DNA of 64,000 nt from Rhizaria sp. SCN 62-66 (Eukaryota > Rhizaria, unplaced), in NCBI GenBank assembly GCA_001724265.1, contig MEDY01000257.1:19624-83623 (forward strand), given 5' to 3'. Below the pieces are notes generated by a model that saw only the letters and a program-made list of their open reading frames with translations, ran no database searches and was not told the origin of the DNA. This document shows, piece after piece, positions 23,295 to 33,762 of the stretch (position 1 is its first letter; each line of letters opens with the position of its first letter). The position numbers were made by a program, and so were the translations under genes.

Positions 23295-23450
23295 AAGTTG
23301 TTTGTATGAGTTTTTTCAATTTGCGCACATTTTATGCACAATAAACCAAGGGATTCAAGGCCATGGCCAGATCCAGACCTACATTGTCTAATTCTCCCAA
23401 CAACATCATCATAAACACGTCCTCCACAATCTCAGACCTGTCTCAACCGC

Positions 23451-26400
23451 TCAGCCCGCGGGCGTCGTCGTTGCCGCGGCGGCGGGGCGCTGGTTGGGCA
23501 CGGGCGGGAAGATGCTCGTCATGCTCTGGCTGCGGCCCAGGATGTAGTCGTCCGCGAACAGGCGCGCGTAGTGGCCGCCGTAGTGCCAGGCGTAGTAGGT
23601 CGTGTAGAACTTGGCGTACTGGCCCGTGTAGTGCTCCGTCTGCTGTCCCGCCGCCTCGGCGGACCAGCACGCGTCGCAAAACTCGGCGACCTTGTCCGGC
23701 GTCTGGCGGTACACGTCCTTGCCCATGCGACAGAGCTCGCAGAAGACGTCGGCCACCGGCGTGCGCGTCATGGCGCGCGTCGCCGTCTGCGCCACGGCGT
23801 TGGACACCGAGTGAATCGTCGCGCGCGTCAGCGACTGCGACACGAGGCGCGTCAGCGACTGCGAAAATATGCGGAACGACGTGTGCGTCAGCGACTCGAT
23901 GAGCGAGTGCGTGAGCGAGACCGTGAGCGAGCGCGAGGCCTCGCGCGTGACAGTATTGTTGACGATCTTGTCGACGTTGAACGACAACGACTGGTGCATC
24001 AGGTTGATGGCGTTGGGCACGGTATCGGTCATGAAGGCAGCTACGAGCTTGTTCGCCAGCGCAGTCTTGACGCCCATGTCGATCGACCCGCGCACTGTCT
24101 GCGGCTCGCCGGAGTTCGGCGTCGGCTCTTCGCCGTAGCCCGCGCTGGAGCCGGACTCGATGAAGCTGGCCGAGGTGCCGTAGGAGCTGCGCGGCGCGGA
24201 CGCCTCGGCGGCCATCTCGGTCTCGACCTGCGCGAGCGCGCGGCGGCCGTAGGCGAGCAGCTTCTTCATCGTCGGGCTGTCCTCCGCAGTCTCGATGAAG
24301 GAGCCCGCAGCGCCACCGTTGGCGACGCCCATGCGGGTCGAGGCCGAACTCACCATGTCGGGCTGGCCCTCCTCGGCGAGCTTCTCCTGCATCTGCCGCC
24401 CGCCGTCGGACTCGTCGTCCTTAACGAGGTTCTTCATGGCGGACTCGAATCGCAGCAGCTTCGTCTGTGGCTGTCCGTCCGCGCCCCGCTCTGGCTGCGA
24501 GGTGATTTTGCCTACCATCTCATTCAGGTCCTCGGGCATCATCGCGTCCACCGTGAGGTCACCGATGGCGGCCTTAATCGTCTTGGCGACCTGCGGCAGC
24601 AGCGCGTTCATCGACACCTCGCCCATCACGGGCGGCACCATTTCGCAGATGGGGTCAACGATCGACGCCAGGATCTGCTGCGTGCGCGCACGCGCGCCAG
24701 CCCCGGCGCCACCCGTGGCGCGCGCCTGGAGTCCCGCGCGCGACTCCATGAGCAGCACAGCGTCAACCTTGGCGGCCGTCTCGAAGAAGACCGTGGTGAG
24801 GTCGCCGAGGTCCTCCTCGCTCTGGCCCACGGCCGCCAGCGCGGACGCGTGCTCGAACGTCTCGTTGTCCGCGTCCTCGGCGTCCTCGGCTGCCTGGAGC
24901 GCGGCCGCCGCGGCGGCCTGCGCGCGGTCGCGAGCAGCCTGGGCCTCGGCCTCGGCCTTGGCTGCAGCGGCTGCGGCGGCCTTAGCCTCGGCGTCGGCCT
25001 CCGTCTCGATCAGCGAGCTCTCGGAGGCAGCATTGGCCGCAGTGTTCGCAGCAGCGGGGGCCGCGTCCATCTTGGCGAGCAGCGACGCGGTGAGCGAAGA
25101 CACCGGGCGGCCGAGCTTCTCCGCGGCCGCGCTCTGCACGCGCTCCTGCTGCGGCGTCGCTGAGTCGAACAGCGAGTCAATCTCGGCCACGCCGCTGTCC
25201 ACCGCGCCGCGCCTGCCCTTTGCGGCACCCGCGGCGGCGCCTGTGGCGGCGGCGGCGGCGGCCTGCGCGGCGTTGGGGTCCGCGGTGGGCGCGAGCTTGC
25301 TGTGAAAGGACGCGAGCATCGTGTTCTTGGCGTCGATGCGCCGGTTGCGCGCCGAAGCCGGCAGCGGCACGTCGGCGTAGCCAAGCGCCTTGAGCCCGCG
25401 CGTCGCGGACGAGTGTGCCGACGCAGAGGCCGCGGCAGCCGCGGCGGGCGTCAGCAGCGTCGCGCCCGCCAACGGCACCGCCGACTCGACCTTGTTGCCG
25501 CTACTCGCACGGCCGTTCGCGGCTGAGGCGCTGGCGCTGGCGCTGACGAAGCTGCTGCCGGCGGCGTCAGCGCTGGTCGTGGCCGCGGTCTGCGCCCGCG
25601 CCGTGCGCTCGCCGGTCTGGAGGAAGATGGAGAAGTCGTCGGGTCCCGCGGGCGCGCCGGGGCGGCCCTCGGCGCGCTGCAGCAGCGCCTGCTGCTGGCG
25701 CTGCGCAGCGACCTGTGCGGCGCGCAAGCGCTGCTGGCGGCGGAGGGCGCGGATGCCGCCAGTGAGCGCCTGCGCCAGCGCCGCATCGGACACGGCCTCG
25801 GCGGCCAGCGCCGCGCTCTCGGCGGCGTCCTCGTTCTCGGCCGCCGCAGCGTCACCGTGACTGTTCGCGCTTCCAGTGGCGACAGAGGCGACTGCAGGAG
25901 AGGGCTGGAGGGCGGGTACGAGGGGGATGGCGCCGCTGACGGGGGCGAGCGACGCGGCGTCGACGGGCCAGGGGCCGTGGGCGCGCGGGGCCAGCGTCAG
26001 CGTGCACAGCGCGAGGGCTTCGGCCGACAGCGGGGCGCGCGCGGGGGCGAGTGAGGCAGGCGCGGAGAGGAGCACGTGCACGCGTAGCGCGCTGATGCCG
26101 GCGCCGCTGCTCGCCGCCGAAGGGAAGTTGGGCTGAGTGGCAGCAGCGTCGGCGGCCGCGCTCGCACTGTTCGCGCTCGAGGAGAGGTGCGAAACGAGCG
26201 TGACGAGCGGCTGTGCGGCGCGGCGGCGGCCCTGGAGCAGAGACAGCACGCCGCCCGCGCCAGCGCCGGACCGCGCAGCGCGCGCGGCGGCCGCGGCGGC
26301 CTCGGCCGGGGTCGGCGCCGCGGGCATGACCGTGGGCACGCCGGAGAGGAAGAGGCTCTCCAGATCGTCGCTGACGGGCACGCGCGCCAGGCCCGAGGTC

Positions 26401-27083
26401 GCCGACGCCGCGGGGGACGTCGCAGGCGTAGTCGCACTCGAATCAGAGCCAGAGCCAGAGCTCGAGCTAGAGTCAGCGGAGCTGCGGGTCTCGTGTGCGT
26501 CGGCGTTATGAAGCTGGGCAGCGGTGATTCCGGTCGAGGGAGGGCATGAGAGCGAAAGCAGCTTGTTCAGCGGGTGCGGGGTCGACGAGAAGAAGTCATG
26601 TTGCGAGTAGTGAGAGTCAGAGGCGTCGGCAGGGAAGTCGGTGTCGCCGTCCTCGTTGTCGCCCTTGATCATGCGGAACAGCGAAAACGGGTCGGGCTTA
26701 GCCTCAGCAGCGCTACTGGTATTGTTATCGGCAGTGGCGGGAAGAATGGATAGCGGGCGGGCGAGCGCGACGTCGATCTGGGCCCACTCGAAGCGCTGCG
26801 TCGTGGCGTCGGTCAGGGCGACGGAAAACACGCTGAAGGTAGCCGATGCAACGCCCGGGAGAGGAGCGTCAAACGCGTCAGATGCAAACAGCGCAGGGTG
26901 CACACCAGCAGCAGACGCGGACTGGGCCGCAAAGAGGACGACCGCGGCGAGCACTGTCGCTGCTTGGAGCACAAGCAGAGCAAGCGAGGGCGAGCGACCG
27001 GGGCGGGACCGACGGGAGCCGAGAGGCTCTCGCGGTGGCTGCCGGGGCAACGCAAAAAGACCTGGTGAGGCGCCAAAGGACAT
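23451..27083 (-). CDS. Large secreted low-complexity protein with SLT-type repeats and a Cys/Tyr/His-rich C terminus
   Basis: Intronless, 1210 residues, TGA stop. The only ATG near the 5' end is at 27083; the frame is open further left but without ATG. A basic N terminus (SRRSRPGRS) precedes a long hydrophobic core (LALLVLQAATVLAAVVLF) and AQSASAAG, a signal peptide with a good cleavage context. The mature protein is Ala/Ser-rich with short ordered islands. From about 24820 to 24480 there is a conserved-looking helical domain (ILASIVDPICEMVPPVMG, then LLPQVAKTIKAAIGDL). From 24060 the segment ALANKLVAAFMTDTVPNAINLMHQSLSFNVDKI leads into SLT repeats (SRSLTVSLTHSLIESLTH, SQSLTRLVSQSLTR). It ends with two Cys pairs (FCELCRM, FCDACW) and a Tyr/His array of period four (HYTGQYAKFYTTYYAWHYGG). 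I do not recognise the family; an extracellular, wall or vesicle protein is plausible. Confidence 0.7.
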   Translation of the reverse strand: MSFGASPGLFALPRQPPREPLGSRRSRPGRSPSLALLVLQAATVLAAVVLFAAQSASAAGVHPALFASDAFDAPLPGVASATFSVFSVALTDATTQRFEWAQIDVALARPLSILPATADNNTSSAAEAKPDPFSLFRMIKGDNEDGDTDFPADASDSHYSQHDFFSSTPHPLNKLLSLSCPPSTGITAAQLHNADAHETRSSADSSSSSGSGSDSSATTPATSPAASATSGLARVPVSDDLESLFLSGVPTVMPAAPTPAEAAAAAARAARSGAGAGGVLSLLQGRRRAAQPLVTLVSHLSSSANSASAAADAAATQPNFPSAASSGAGISALRVHVLLSAPASLAPARAPLSAEALALCTLTLAPRAHGPWPVDAASLAPVSGAIPLVPALQPSPAVASVATGSANSHGDAAAAENEDAAESAALAAEAVSDAALAQALTGGIRALRRQQRLRAAQVAAQRQQQALLQRAEGRPGAPAGPDDFSIFLQTGERTARAQTAATTSADAAGSSFVSASASASAANGRASSGNKVESAVPLAGATLLTPAAAAAASASAHSSATRGLKALGYADVPLPASARNRRIDAKNTMLASFHSKLAPTADPNAAQAAAAAATGAAAGAAKGRRGAVDSGVAEIDSLFDSATPQQERVQSAAAEKLGRPVSSLTASLLAKMDAAPAAANTAANAASESSLIETEADAEAKAAAAAAAKAEAEAQAARDRAQAAAAAALQAAEDAEDADNETFEHASALAAVGQSEEDLGDLTTVFFETAAKVDAVLLMESRAGLQARATGGAGAGARARTQQILASIVDPICEMVPPVMGEVSMNALLPQVAKTIKAAIGDLTVDAMMPEDLNEMVGKITSQPERGADGQPQTKLLRFESAMKNLVKDDESDGGRQMQEKLAEEGQPDMVSSASTRMGVANGGAAGSFIETAEDSPTMKKLLAYGRRALAQVETEMAAEASAPRSSYGTSASFIESGSSAGYGEEPTPNSGEPQTVRGSIDMGVKTALANKLVAAFMTDTVPNAINLMHQSLSFNVDKIVNNTVTREASRSLTVSLTHSLIESLTHTSFRIFSQSLTRLVSQSLTRATIHSVSNAVAQTATRAMTRTPVADVFCELCRMGKDVYRQTPDKVAEFCDACWSAEAAGQQTEHYTGQYAKFYTTYYAWHYGGHYARLFADDYILGRSQSMTSIFPPVPNQRPAAAATTTPAG

Positions 27084-28918
27084 GCTGGCGTCTCGACCGT
27101 GACGGTCCACACTGAAAGAGAAGGCAAGACGCGAAGAAAGAGGAGGGAGAGGCAAGCGAGGAAGGGGCAAAGGAGTGCAAAAGTTAGATCTGGAACACGG
27201 AAGCTACAACGTCAAGTTGTCCTAGAAAATAAACAAAAGATGTGAAAGTACCACTTGGAGAGGTTGGCTAAATTATTTGAGCTCTGCTTGTTTCTGTGGG
27301 TCACTGTGGCTCTGAAAAATCAGGCTTGGGCTGCTCAGCCTAGCAAGGCCGACTGTGGGATTGAGTCTGACCGGGACGTAATCAGAATGTGTTGTACAGG
27401 CCATATACAAACCAATTCAATGTGAATGTAGGGATTCATTGGGTTATTTGTATGATTATGTATTATATATTTGGGAAACATCCTGAGGTTTTGTTTTACG
27501 TGCCGGTTGGCATCAATGTCACACCGTCGCCGTTGGGACCTCAACACTCGCACGTCGCTAGCTTCTGCCACACGCCACAGTATGACTCAGTAGTGGCACA
27601 CGTACTTGTGTGAGCTTGGATTTGTGGGATTTGCCATGACATAAGGCCTTCTGTGATGCTTTTTGGCATACAGCTCACCATCGTGACCAGATATGAGAAC
27701 AACACCTCCGCATCACATGCACTTGAGCAAGTATAGCCAGCACAAATCAATCCAGTTTGAACGAATGCTTAGATCTAAGCTGTTTAAGTGAGTTGTGTTT
27801 GTTTTTAGTACACTATGATGCGTTGGGGAGTCATTTAGTGCAAAATGATGCATCAAGAAAAACATGCGCGTCGTAAGTTTGTGACAACTTAGCCTCATGT
27901 GTGCATAGAACGAACATTACAGGAGCTGATATTTGGGTATAATATTGATATACTGATTACATTTCTGATGAAATGTTTGAGATCTGTTACACGCAAGAAA
28001 CGCGGACGCATATGCAGGCTAGGCCCTCTGTTACTCCAAAGTCACTTCATGATAGAACAAGAATAAAACACGTGTATTATCGGTTTGTACGTCTTATGCA
28101 TGAGTATAATGATTAAGGCGTTGGAATATGTGAAAATATAATGTTACTTCGAGTGTAAAAGCTGAGCTGAGCCAGTCTAGCGCACGAAATGTATTATTAG
28201 TGGCTCCTTCTGTTGGGTCCGGTTGAGTCGAGACCCAAACGAGTGCAGGAATCTTTTTCGAAATACCGTGCAAACGTCACTAACGCGCGTATAGCGCGCA
28301 TATATTTAATGTTTTCGTTATCAAATTGTGTTTTTGCGTTGTGACACTTAATTACAGTTCTTATATCGACTTCTGTGTTGCTGTGCACGTCCTCGGGCGC
28401 ATAAAGAGCGATGAGTCTTTCGCACTGCCCGTCGCTGCCACGCCGACCCGTGCCATGCCACGCACCATCATTCCACGCAGTTGCGCTTACTTTGCCCTTG
28501 CTATGTTCTTTCATTTCTTGCGCTTCATTGCACTCTCAAGACTTCAAAGCTTCTTGGAGTCTCTTTATTAACCATTCTCCGCCACACCTTCCCGTTTCTG
28601 TCGATCCCCCGTGTTGCCGCCCGTGGCGTCTTCCTGCGCGGTCCCCTCTCTGCGTCCCACTCAACCTCCAACAACACGTCGCACGCGTGCAATAATACTT
28701 CGTCTGTGTCCATTGCTACCACCGCTTAGCGTTTCTCGTCTCTCGCTGCTCGCCCCGCAGCCGCAGTCGCAGTCTCCGCGTTCGCAACAGCAACAAAAGC
28801 AGTTACAGTTCCCTCTGTCCCTGCTCTAGCGTTTTCCCCTGCGCCCCGCACTAGCAGCTTGCGCCCTTCAGTGTCTTCGCCCGTATAGCCTTTGCTCGCC
28901 GCAACTCCCCGTCGCCAC
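27084..28918. promoter_or_regulatory. Long divergent intergenic region (secreted protein / FPGS)
   Basis: Longest spacer in the window (1.8 kb). 27240-28330 is AT-rich with only short, low-quality ORFs. 28400-28918 turns C/T-rich, consistent with the FPGS promoter and leader. A 7-bp hairpin (TTGGGTC/GACCCAA) lies near 28213-28238. No tRNA gene was found by eye. Confidence 0.4.
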
Positions 28919-31255
28919 ATGAGCACTCAGCAGCAGCAGGCGCGGACGCAGAGCCACACGCCGAGCCAGGTGCAGTGCGCGCAGGCGCATGTGCTGCAGC
29001 TTATCCCGGCGCTCGTCCCGCCCGCCGAGGTCTTTGACCGCGCCACTATGGCTGGCGCTGACGCCGCGCTGGCATACCTGCAGGCCAAGAACCTCGAGGC
29101 GCTGCGTCTGCGCACGCAGTCGCGCAGCTTCGCGCAGGAGCAGATGCAGAGCTATCTGGACCGGCTCGGACTTGACCTCTCACCGCTGAGCGTCGTCCAT
29201 GTCGCAGGCTCTAAAGGCAAGGGTAGTACGTGCGCCTTTGCGGAAACGATCCTGCGCAAGCACGGGCTCAAGACGGGCATGTACACGTCGCCGCACCTCA
29301 TCTCGCTGACCGAGCGCTACCGCATCAACACGCAGCACATCAGCGAGGAGCTCTTCCTCAAGCACTTCTGGCGCGTCTGGGACGGGCTCTGGGCCACCAT
29401 TCCTCAGCAGCAGGCTGCCGACACTGCCGCTGCTACGTCCGGTGCCGCTGCCGACTCCGTTGCTGCTGCGGCCGCTGCGCTGCCGCGTATCCCGCCGATG
29501 CCCGCGTACTTCGCGTTCCTGACGCTGGTCGGCTTCGATCTGTACGTGGCCGAGAAGGTTGACGTGCTGCTGCTCGAGGTCGGGCTGGGCGGCAAGCTCG
29601 ACGCCACCAACGTTGTCCCCGCGCCGCTGGTGACGGCCATTACGCCGCTGGCGCTTGAGCACACCGAGATCCTGGGCAACACGCTCGCGGCCATCGCTGG
29701 CGAGAAGGCCGGCATCGCCAAGCGCGGGGCGCCGCTCTACACAGTTCCGCAGCCGCAGGAGGCGATGAGCGTGCTGATGGACGCCGCCGCAGGCGTGGCG
29801 ACGCCGCTGCGCGTCGCGCTGCCGCTCGGCCAGGGCCTGGGCGCCACGACGACGGTGCCCAAGCTGGGGCTGTCAGGTGCGCACCAGCTCGGCAACGCCG
29901 CGCTCGGGGCCACGCTCGCGCACGTTGCGCTATGCCGGCTCCAGGAGCTGGGGAAGCTGCCCGCTGCGGCCGCCGCGCTGTTTCGCAGCAATGATGGCAC
30001 AAGTCGTGACAGCTCCACCATTGTCGCGAGCGCTGCCTGTGCGGATAAGTGGCAAGTGCCCGGCGTCGCGCTGGTCACGCTCGACTCGTCCGCATCGCCC
30101 GCCGCCGTCTCCTCCGTGACGACCGCGACGAGCGCTGGCGGCGCGAGAGTGCTGTTCCCGCCCACGGGCGCGCTCGACGCGGTGACCGCCACTTCGGTTG
30201 CGCCGCTAGGCGGCACCACCGCCGGCGACGCGGGCATCGCGCTCCCGCCGCTGTTCGCGCAGGGTCTGACCGAGTCGAGCTGGGCCGGCCGCTGCCAGGT
30301 TGTCGCGGACTCGGTGGCGCCCAACCTCACCGTTTTCCTCGACGGCGCTCACACGGTTGAGTCCATCGGGCTCTGCGCAGAGTGGTTCTCCACCGAGGTC
30401 GCGCAGCGCCGCGGTAAGATGCAGCAGCAGGCACAAGAGAAAGCGCAGGAGAACGAGGAGGAAGGCAAGCGCGTGCAGCAGCAGAGCGAGGCGAGTGTGG
30501 ACGAGTGCGAACTATTGTTTAACTGCGGCCACGTGCGCAACCCCTTCCTGCTCCTGGAGCCCCTCGCCGGCGCGCTCAACGCCTCCGCAACCTCTACTGA
30601 CTCCAGCAGCCGCCCGATCCGGTTCGCGCGAGCCACGTTCACGCCGTTCGAGCACGACCGGCTGCACCTGCTGGGACCGCAGTCGCTGACTGAGCTGGCG
30701 GCCAGCTGTGGCCACGCCGCGCTGCCCGCCTCCACGGCCGCCGCGCTCGCCTGTGTCGACGCGCTGCCCGCGCCCGACGTTGCTAGCGCCAGCGCCACCG
30801 CGAGTGCGAGCGCGAAGAGCTACGCGGAGAGCGGGCTATTGAGCTGGCAGCGCACGCTCATGGGCGTGTGGGACACTGTCTGGCTCGCTACGCGCGCCCC
30901 CGCGGCCGACTGCGGCGGCGAGGTGACCGTGGGCACCCTCTCGCCCTCCGGCGCGCCGCTCGCGGCCCTCTCGCCCGCCGCAGTGACCGCGGGCGCCGAG
31001 TCCGCCGCTGAGGCCGTGGCTAAGGCCGGCGTCAGCAGCGACAACACGGGCGTCTACCTCCGCCGCACGCTGCCATCTGTCGCCACCGGCTCTGCTGCGT
31101 GTTACCAGGTCAACGGCCTGCCATCGGCCACCGTGGCGTTAGAGCAGCTGCGCGTGCGCGCGCTCGCGCAACCCGAGAAGCAGTTTTACTGCCTCGTGAC
31201 CGGTTCGCTGTACCTGGTCGGCAACACGCTCAATGCACTCAAGGTCGCGGTGTAA
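28919..31255 (+). CDS. FPGS: Folylpolyglutamate synthase
   Basis: Adds glutamates to tetrahydrofolates, retaining them in the cell and raising affinity for folate enzymes. Intronless, 778 residues from the ATG at 28919 (context GCCACATGA), TAA stop. The frame is open to 28892 but without an ATG. An internal ATG at 29049 (MAGADAALAYLQ) could start a second, cytosolic form, as FPGS genes often make two forms. Mur-ligase features: ATP loop VAGSKGKGSTCA (about residue 95), the folate-binding TSPHLISLTERYRIN, DVLLLEVGLGGKLDATNVV, PLALEHTEILGNTLAAIAGEKAGI, and the C-terminal FLDGAHTVESI. Ala-rich insertions and a Gln/Glu-rich stretch (about 30415-30500) make it longer than human FPGS (587). The fold order is complete, so an active enzyme is expected. 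Confidence 0.92.
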   Translation: MSTQQQQARTQSHTPSQVQCAQAHVLQLIPALVPPAEVFDRATMAGADAALAYLQAKNLEALRLRTQSRSFAQEQMQSYLDRLGLDLSPLSVVHVAGSKGKGSTCAFAETILRKHGLKTGMYTSPHLISLTERYRINTQHISEELFLKHFWRVWDGLWATIPQQQAADTAAATSGAAADSVAAAAAALPRIPPMPAYFAFLTLVGFDLYVAEKVDVLLLEVGLGGKLDATNVVPAPLVTAITPLALEHTEILGNTLAAIAGEKAGIAKRGAPLYTVPQPQEAMSVLMDAAAGVATPLRVALPLGQGLGATTTVPKLGLSGAHQLGNAALGATLAHVALCRLQELGKLPAAAAALFRSNDGTSRDSSTIVASAACADKWQVPGVALVTLDSSASPAAVSSVTTATSAGGARVLFPPTGALDAVTATSVAPLGGTTAGDAGIALPPLFAQGLTESSWAGRCQVVADSVAPNLTVFLDGAHTVESIGLCAEWFSTEVAQRRGKMQQQAQEKAQENEEEGKRVQQQSEASVDECELLFNCGHVRNPFLLLEPLAGALNASATSTDSSSRPIRFARATFTPFEHDRLHLLGPQSLTELAASCGHAALPASTAAALACVDALPAPDVASASATASASAKSYAESGLLSWQRTLMGVWDTVWLATRAPAADCGGEVTVGTLSPSGAPLAALSPAAVTAGAESAAEAVAKAGVSSDNTGVYLRRTLPSVATGSAACYQVNGLPSATVALEQLRVRALAQPEKQFYCLVTGSLYLVGNTLNALKVAV

Positions 31256-31864
31256 GTTTCTCCTAAGCTCGAGTGTGTAGTCTGCATTGAAGTACCTTAG
31301 GGGTTCAATTGTCGACGAATGTGAGCTTAAGTCGTATTTGAATGTGTATCAGTGACAGAGCTGTAATTGTTTGTGTTGTTCGCATGCTTTTGCAATGGTG
31401 AATGTGAAATTATAATTTCACGAATGTATCGATCAATCATGAGCGTGTTGTGCTGTGACTGAAGCAAAAGAAACGAATAAAGCAATACATGTACTGAATA
31501 TTTATCGAACAGTAACGATCGAACAGTAACGCTTAGGCCAAACGTAAAAAGCAATAAAGCTGAGTGATATAAAATGGTTGTTAAAGAAAAAGGTAATCTA
31601 TGGAAGCAAACTATGAAAAACTATGAAAAAAAATATAACTTTGAATAATACTGTAACTGTCTTCCTGGCTCTTTAGTTTAAAACTCCGCTGTCGCGGCGT
31701 CACTGTACACTAGTAACACATAGGCGCATAGGACCACGAGAAAACATCACCACACAAAGAGCTAGAAAATAAAACTGCATAAAACTATGAAACCGCTCAC
31801 AACACACAGCGAAACTATGTTAATCGTGTGCTCAACTTGTCGTGGATGAAAGACGGATTCTCAC
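31256..31864. other. Convergent intergenic region (FPGS / EF-hand gene)
   Basis: AT-rich 3' UTR space. AATAAA occurs at 31476-31481 and again near 31550 on the plus strand. Nothing else seen. Confidence 0.45.
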
Positions 31865-33177
31865 TTACTCCTGCGCCTCCTCCTGCTCGTCATCCGCAGC
31901 AGCCGCGGCAGCAGCAGCCTTCTTGTTGCCGCCGCCGCTCGCGCCCTTCTTGCTGCCGCTAGCGTCGTTGAACATGGCGTGGAAGGCGGCGCGCGAGACG
32001 CTGTCGCCGCCCGACGCGGGGTCCACGGCGAAGTTGATGGCCTGCACGTCGGCGTCGGTCAGGCGTGCGGCGTCGGTGAACACCTCGTCGGCGGTGCCCG
32101 CATACTCGTGGTCGGCCAGCGTGTCGCGGATGTCGTCGATCGAGAGCTTGCGGTCCTCGTCGCGGTCGAACACCTGGAACGCGAGCTTCGCAGACTGTGG
32201 GGCCAATGTATGGAACATTAAGAGAAATTAAATAGTAGAGTGAGCAAAGTTCAAAAAAACAATAATATTCGTTATAAAAATTACAACATTATTTGTCACA
32301 TTGAGCTTTTGAACTCAGGAACCTAGTCACCGTGTGTCTGTCGATGATCATGTGGTGATAGTATGATGTGTGATGACGAGTGATGAGTGAACGTACGCGC
32401 TGCAGGGCGTCGGAGCCCTTGGCCTCGGGGGTGTAGTTCTCCTTCGTGGGGTCCTCGCCAGCGTCGAGAGTGATGGACTAAGAACAAGCAAAACACCCAA
32501 AATAAGGGAGAATATTAGGGAGAAAGAATTTGATGAGATAAGTCGCGTGAGTATTGAGTGAGCTGTGCCGAAATCTGTTGTGCGCTTGTTTGCTGTGGTC
32601 AAGCTTGGGTGTAAAAACGTACGTCAATAACCTTCTTGAACTGCTTGAAGTTCATGGTGCCGGCCGCGCCCTCAGTGGCGTACTCGATAATATCCTCGAG
32701 CTAAGTGAAGAAAGCGAACGAACGTACAATAGGAAACAGGATACAAACAACGCAATATGACATATATGAGCATCAAACCAAAGAAATATAACACAAACCA
32801 TGACTAAATATAACATTTCTGCGTTGTGTCACAATAAAACAATGTCCTGGTGAGATATATACTTTGCGATAAGTAAAAGTGTAGTGTCTAATTGGTGATG
32901 AAGGGAGTCGGTACGTACGAGCTCCTCAGAAAGGTAGATGCCCATGGAGGCAAACTGCGCCGCAAGGCGGGCAGAGTCAACCTCACCCTGTGTGCGTCAG
33001 TGTGAGACAAGTTGAAAAATACCAGACGAGAAAGTGAGATGGGGTGATAAAAAAAGAGACTCGACGACAAGCAGGCCGAGGCATAGAGACAATATAGATG
33101 GGACGAACCGTAATGCCCTCACCGGCAGTAAAGAGGGAGAAGATCTGTTGAGCGAGCACCGCGTTATCGTCAGACAT
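31865..33177 (-). CDS. EF-hand calcium-binding protein, calmodulin-superfamily
   Basis: The most intron-rich gene here. Exons 33177-33109, 32987-32919, 32700-32623, 32477-32397 and 32194-31865 all join in phase 0 and give 208 residues. The start is the ATG at 33177 (MSDDNAVLAQQIFSLFT). The layout is two lobes: the N-terminal half (QQIFSLFTAGEGITG, then MNFKQFKKVID) follows EF-hand helix spacing but with degenerate loops. The C-terminal half opens with AKLAFQVFDRDEDRKLSIDDI, a canonical loop D-x-D-x-D-x-x-L-S-x-x-D (Asp rather than Glu at position 12). The fourth loop is degenerate. A Lys/Ala/Glu-rich tail of about 35 residues ends the protein. It could be calcineurin-B-like, centrin-like or a flagellar calcium sensor; the gene shares its upstream region with CFAP61, which hints at but does not prove a ciliary role. 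Confidence 0.82.
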
Positions 33178-33762
33178 GAGGCTCTCTGTAGTGCAGGCGG
33201 GGCCGAATAAGGTGAAGCCAAGTGCAGAGGAAGAAGAGTAGAGTGAGTGAAAATAAGACCACTGCAGGAAGACCATGCAGATCCGCTTAGAGTGCATAAA
33301 TAAAATATAATAATAAAAACCGCGCGTAAAATCCCAATTCGTCGTCAAAATACAAACCTGACGACTGAGAGAGGCATACACAGTCAATTTATCGAGGCGA
33401 AAACGGCCAGTCAAAACTAGCGACTGGCTTGGTTCTCAAAAAATTTGAGGCAGCCGTTACGACGAAGCAACTTAGCGGTCGATTTGTTTTCAATGGCCCA
33501 CATCCAAGACACCGACTGTCACTACTCTGTGTTTAAATTTAGATTTTCCTGATATGTTATCAATGTGGCCATTCATGAAATTGCTGTAAGTTCTAAAAGT
33601 CCTGCACAATGCTCTCCCCAATACCTGCTCTCACACACTGTCAATCTCTGACCAAACTTCATCCTGTTCTTACGGTTGCTCGCTCCTCGCCCGCACCACT
33701 TACAACCCCCACTTTCTACACACTGCGCGCACCACGCCCGTTTGCTTACTTGCAGAGCTCGT
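33178..33762. promoter_or_regulatory. Divergent promoter region (EF-hand gene / CFAP61)
   Basis: 585 bp between the two starts. Just before the CFAP61 ATG the sequence TTTGCTTACTTGCAG looks like a splice acceptor, so CFAP61 may have a leader intron; no matching GTACG donor was found upstream by eye. Confidence 0.4.

Noticed and set aside
23571-25305. Plus-strand frames (530 and 336 codons) within the secreted low-complexity gene
   Set aside because: No start context or domain, and Arg/His/Leu-rich content. The minus strand has a signal peptide and ordered C-terminal modules.
28197-28260. Possible tRNA gene near the TTGGGTC/GACCCAA hairpin
   Set aside because: No acceptor stem, anticodon arm or A/B boxes in the right spacing.
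28326-28829. Short plus-strand frames upstream of FPGS
   Set aside because: They fall in the C/T-rich leader and show no coding signature; treated as promoter/5' UTR.
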